The notes under the pieces are model-generated. The model was given only the letters and a program-made list of their open reading frames with translations, was not told where the DNA came from and did no database searches. The translations under genes and the position numbers were made by a program. From Chryseobacterium gleum (GTDB lineage Bacteria; Bacteroidota; Bacteroidia; Flavobacteriales_D; Crocinitomicaceae), in assembly GCA_943326315.2 (NCBI GenBank), contig CALPSU020000090.1:1-8885 (forward strand): DNA of 8,885 bases, read 5' to 3'. Below are positions 6,101 through 8,885 of the stretch, piece after piece (position 1 is the first letter of the stretch; every line of letters begins with the position of its first letter).

Positions 6101-6943
6101 ATGAGTAAGTCAGTTTTATTAAAATCCTCTATTGCCAAGAAGTATTGGATGGCATGTACAGGGTTGTTTTTATGCATTTTCTTAATTGGACATCTAATTG
6201 GAAATTTACAATTATTCGCTTCAGGTGAAGAAGGAAGAAGAGCTTTTAATGAGTATGCTTATTTTATGCAGCATAATCCATTAATTAAAGTGATGTCGTA
6301 TGTGACATATTTATCTATTTTGTTTCATTCGATAGATGGTATTCTATTGGCGTTTCAAAATAAAAAAGCGAGACCAGTTCAATATGCTGTGAACAATGCA
6401 GCGTCTAATTCATCATCTGCTTCTAGAAAGATGGCTGTTTTAGGAAGTATTATCTTAATTTTCATTGTAACTCACATGGTTAATTTTTGGGCTAAAATGC
6501 ACTTTGGAGGTTTAAACTTACATAAAGTTGAAATTTCAGTTCCAAATGCACCAAAACCGCAAGAGTTATATATCACAACAAATCAAAGTTATCTTCCTAT
6601 AGAGCAAGTTGAAGTGAGAGATGAAACGATGTTTTACAACAAAGAGGTAAACATTAAAATTGGTGAAGGGTATAAAGATTTACATTCTGCAGTAATGGCA
6701 TTCTTCGGAAAAGATGCGCATGGAATGAAAGCAAATCCTTTGGCTTGGTTAGGAGTTTTGTTATATACTATTTCAATGATGGTTTTATCTTTCCATTTAA
6801 TGCACGGTTTCGCTTCGGCTTTCCAAACATTAGGTTTACGTCACGCACGTTACACTCCAATTATTGCTAAGATAGGAAAAGGATTTTCAATTATCGTTCC
6901 TGCAATGTTTGCAATTATTCCATTGTATATTTTCTTTTCATAA
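6101..6943 (+). CDS. sdhC: Succinate dehydrogenase cytochrome b subunit (type B)
   Basis: 280 aa membrane anchor of complex II; it holds two b hemes and passes electrons from succinate oxidation to (mena)quinone. Five hydrophobic spans lie near 18-38, 63-85, 112-131, 213-240 and 260-279, as in the single-subunit anchors of Wolinella FrdC and Bacillus SdhC. Likely heme ligands are H31 (IGHLIGN), H76 (FHSIDG), H125 (THMVNFW) and H232 (FHLMHGF). Charge distribution (KK/R-rich stretch at 88-110 inside) places the loop 132-211 in the periplasm. That loop is unusually long: the third and fourth ligands are 107 residues apart, against about 40 in Wolinella and Bacillus, so roughly 65 residues are extra. 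The start is ATG 6101; an upstream in-frame TTG would add ten residues and overlaps the promoter. sdhA follows after 29 bases with no terminator. Confidence 0.95.
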   Translation: MSKSVLLKSSIAKKYWMACTGLFLCIFLIGHLIGNLQLFASGEEGRRAFNEYAYFMQHNPLIKVMSYVTYLSILFHSIDGILLAFQNKKARPVQYAVNNAASNSSSASRKMAVLGSIILIFIVTHMVNFWAKMHFGGLNLHKVEISVPNAPKPQELYITTNQSYLPIEQVEVRDETMFYNKEVNIKIGEGYKDLHSAVMAFFGKDAHGMKANPLAWLGVLLYTISMMVLSFHLMHGFASAFQTLGLRHARYTPIIAKIGKGFSIIVPAMFAIIPLYIFFS

Positions 6944-6972
6944 GTAAAAATCGATTTTAAAATATTTATATT

Positions 6973-8885
6973 ATGTCGAATTTCAATTCAAAAATACCTA
7001 CAGGACCACTTAGTACTAAATGGTCTTCTTATAAAGATCACATTCGTTTGGTGAATCCTGCTAACAAAAGAAACATCGATATTATCGTTGTTGGTACAGG
7101 TTTAGCTGGAGGTTCTGCTTCTGCTGCTTTAGCTGAGTTAGGATATAACGTAAAAGCTTTTTGTTTTCAAGATTCTCCACGTCGTGCGCACTCAATCGCT
7201 GCACAAGGAGGTATCAATGCTGCAAAAAATTACCAAGGAGATGGAGATTCAGTTTTCCGTTTATTCTACGATACAATTAAAGGTGGTGATTACCGTGCTC
7301 GTGAAGGGAACGTATACCGTTTAGCAGAAGTTTCTGCTTCAATCATCGATCAATGTGTTGCACAAGGTGTTCCATTTGCTCGTGAATACGGAGGATTGTT
7401 AGATAACCGTTCTTTCGGTGGTTCTCAAGTATCTCGTACATTCTACGCAAAAGGCCAAACAGGGCAACAATTATTGTTAGGAGCTTATTCTGCAATGTCT
7501 CGTCAGATTGGAAAAGGTAAAATCCAAATGAATACTCGTCACGAAATGCTAGATTTAGTTCTCGTTGATGGAAAAGCAAGAGGAATTATCGCTCGTAACT
7601 TGGTGACAGGTAAATTAGAGCGTTTTGGAGCTCACGCAGTAGTTATTGCTTCAGGTGGTTACGGAAACGTATTCTTCTTATCAACAAACGCGATGGGTTC
7701 TAACGTAACAGCAGCTTGGAAAGTTCACAAAAAAGGAGCTTACTTTGCTAATCCTTGTTACACTCAAATTCACCCAACTTGTATACCAGTTTCAGGTGAT
7801 CACCAATCAAAATTAACTTTGATGTCAGAATCATTGAGAAATGATGGTCGTATTTGGGTACCTAAAAACTTAGAAGATTCTAAAGCTATTCGTGAAGGTA
7901 GAATGAAACCAACGGATATCAAAGAAGACGATAGAGATTATTATTTAGAGCGTCGTTACCCTGCATTTGGTAACTTAGTACCTCGTGATGTTGCTTCTCG
8001 TGCTGCGAAAGAGCGTTGCGATGCTGGTTACGGAGTTAATGCTACAGGTGAAGCTGTATATTTAGATTTCGCTTCTGCAATCGAACGTTACGGACGTGAG
8101 AAAGCTAGAACTTCTCATTCACATGGAGAAGCTTCAATGGAAACAATTTTGGAATTAGGTCGTGAAGTAGTGAAAGCGAAATACGGTAACTTATTCCAAA
8201 TGTATTATAAAATTGTAGATCAAGATCCTTACTTAACACCAATGATGATTTACCCAGCGGTACATTATACAATGGGTGGTGTTTGGGTTGATTACAACTT
8301 AATGACAACAATTACAGGATGTTATGCTACAGGTGAAGCGAATTTCTCAGATCACGGCGCGAATCGTTTAGGTGCTTCTGCATTGATGCAAGGATTAGCT
8401 GATGGATATTTCGTATTACCTTATACTATTGCGGATTACTTAGCAGATGAAATTAGAACAGGTAAAATTTCTACTGAGTCTCCTGAATTCGTTCAAGCTG
8501 AACAAGAAGTGATGGCTGGATTGGAACGTTTAATGAATATTAAAGGAACTAAAACTGTTGATCATTTTCACAAACGTTTAGGTAAAATTATTTGGGATAA
8601 AGTTGGTATGTCTCGCGATGAAGAAGGTTTAAAATGGGCAATCAACGAAGTTCAAAAACTACGTGAAGAATTCTATAATGATGTTCGTATCCCAGGAACA
8701 ATTGATTCTTTCAACCCAGAACTAGATAAAGCAAACAGAGTTTGTGATTTCTTAGAATTAGGTGAATTAATGGCAGTTGATGCTTTAAATAGAACTGAAT
8801 CTTGTGGAGGTCACTTCCGTGAAGAATCTCAAACTGAAGATGGAGAAGCAAAACGTAACGATAAAGATTTCGCATACGTAGCTGC
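6973..8885 (+). CDS. sdhA: Succinate dehydrogenase flavoprotein subunit (3' truncated by window)
   Basis: 637 complete codons are present; the frame is still open at the window end, and the family length of about 665-670 suggests some 30 residues are missing. It oxidises succinate to fumarate at the cytoplasmic face, with covalently bound FAD. Residues 36-50 carry the FAD dinucleotide-binding motif (VVGTGLAGGSAS). H73 in RAHSIAAQGG is the FAD-linking histidine. Substrate-site residues visible are H267 (QIHPT), E286 and R289 (ESLRNDGR), R338 (VPRDVASR), H431 (HYTMGG) and the TGEANFSDHGANRLG segment at 453-467. The helical C-terminal domain with ESCGGHFREE (609-618) follows. The 35-residue N-terminal extension before the FAD motif is normal for Bacteroidota type B enzymes. 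Arg codons are mostly CGT and the gene is GC-richer than its neighbours, which suggests high expression. The start is ATG 6973, the only one fitting the family N-terminus. Confidence 0.97.
   Translation, partial: MSNFNSKIPTGPLSTKWSSYKDHIRLVNPANKRNIDIIVVGTGLAGGSASAALAELGYNVKAFCFQDSPRRAHSIAAQGGINAAKNYQGDGDSVFRLFYDTIKGGDYRAREGNVYRLAEVSASIIDQCVAQGVPFAREYGGLLDNRSFGGSQVSRTFYAKGQTGQQLLLGAYSAMSRQIGKGKIQMNTRHEMLDLVLVDGKARGIIARNLVTGKLERFGAHAVVIASGGYGNVFFLSTNAMGSNVTAAWKVHKKGAYFANPCYTQIHPTCIPVSGDHQSKLTLMSESLRNDGRIWVPKNLEDSKAIREGRMKPTDIKEDDRDYYLERRYPAFGNLVPRDVASRAAKERCDAGYGVNATGEAVYLDFASAIERYGREKARTSHSHGEASMETILELGREVVKAKYGNLFQMYYKIVDQDPYLTPMMIYPAVHYTMGGVWVDYNLMTTITGCYATGEANFSDHGANRLGASALMQGLADGYFVLPYTIADYLADEIRTGKISTESPEFVQAEQEVMAGLERLMNIKGTKTVDHFHKRLGKIIWDKVGMSRDEEGLKWAINEVQKLREEFYNDVRIPGTIDSFNPELDKANRVCDFLELGELMAVDALNRTESCGGHFREESQTEDGEAKRNDKDFAYVA

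Noticed and set aside
7343..7579. 78-codon open frame on the minus strand
   Set aside because: It lies wholly inside sdhA, whose plus-strand protein is conserved throughout; this is an antisense shadow with no recognisable domain.
8105..8311. 68-codon open frame on the minus strand
   Set aside because: Antisense to the conserved active-site region of sdhA; no family features.

Overview
The window looks like chromosomal DNA of a low-GC member of the Bacteroidota, most likely Flavobacteriales. The evidence is two proteins with type IX secretion (T9SS) type A C-terminal sorting domains, signal peptides that place Gln at the predicted new N-terminus, A-rich leaders without Shine-Dalgarno sequences, TAnnTTTG-type -7 promoter elements, and a succinate dehydrogenase of the single-cytochrome-subunit (type B) form in the order sdhC-sdhA. 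Species cannot be named from the sequence alone.

Layout, left to right. 1-120 is AT-rich and non-coding apart from a possible last few codons of a gene entering from the left. 121-2388 (minus) encodes a secreted lysyl-endopeptidase-like serine protease with a T9SS sorting domain. 2552-2965 (plus, divergent) encodes a bacilliredoxin-family thiol protein that ends in a strong intrinsic terminator. 3244-5501 (plus) is a two-gene phosphate uptake operon: a DUF47/PhoU-like accessory protein followed by a PiT-family phosphate transporter, with palindromes upstream and a strong terminator plus a G/C-rich repeat-like hairpin downstream. 5620-5928 (minus) encodes a tiny protein that is little more than a signal peptide and a T9SS sorting domain. 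6101-8885 (plus) is the start of the succinate dehydrogenase operon: sdhC complete, sdhA cut by the window end; sdhB is expected next.

How the parts work together. The DUF47-PiT pair forms one transport unit for inorganic phosphate. SdhC and SdhA, with an SdhB outside the window, form complex II linking the TCA cycle to menaquinone. The bacilliredoxin stands alone as a redox-repair gene. The two minus-strand T9SS clients share a secretion route but are not adjacent, and nothing shows that they act together.

This is essentially a housekeeping region. I see no CRISPR array, insertion sequence, tRNA or rRNA, toxin-antitoxin pair or defence system. The observations most worth a second look are a duplicated module of about 47 residues inserted in an extracytoplasmic loop of the PiT transporter, a nearly cargo-less T9SS protein, an enlarged periplasmic loop in SdhC, and a set of spaced palindromes upstream of the phosphate operon.
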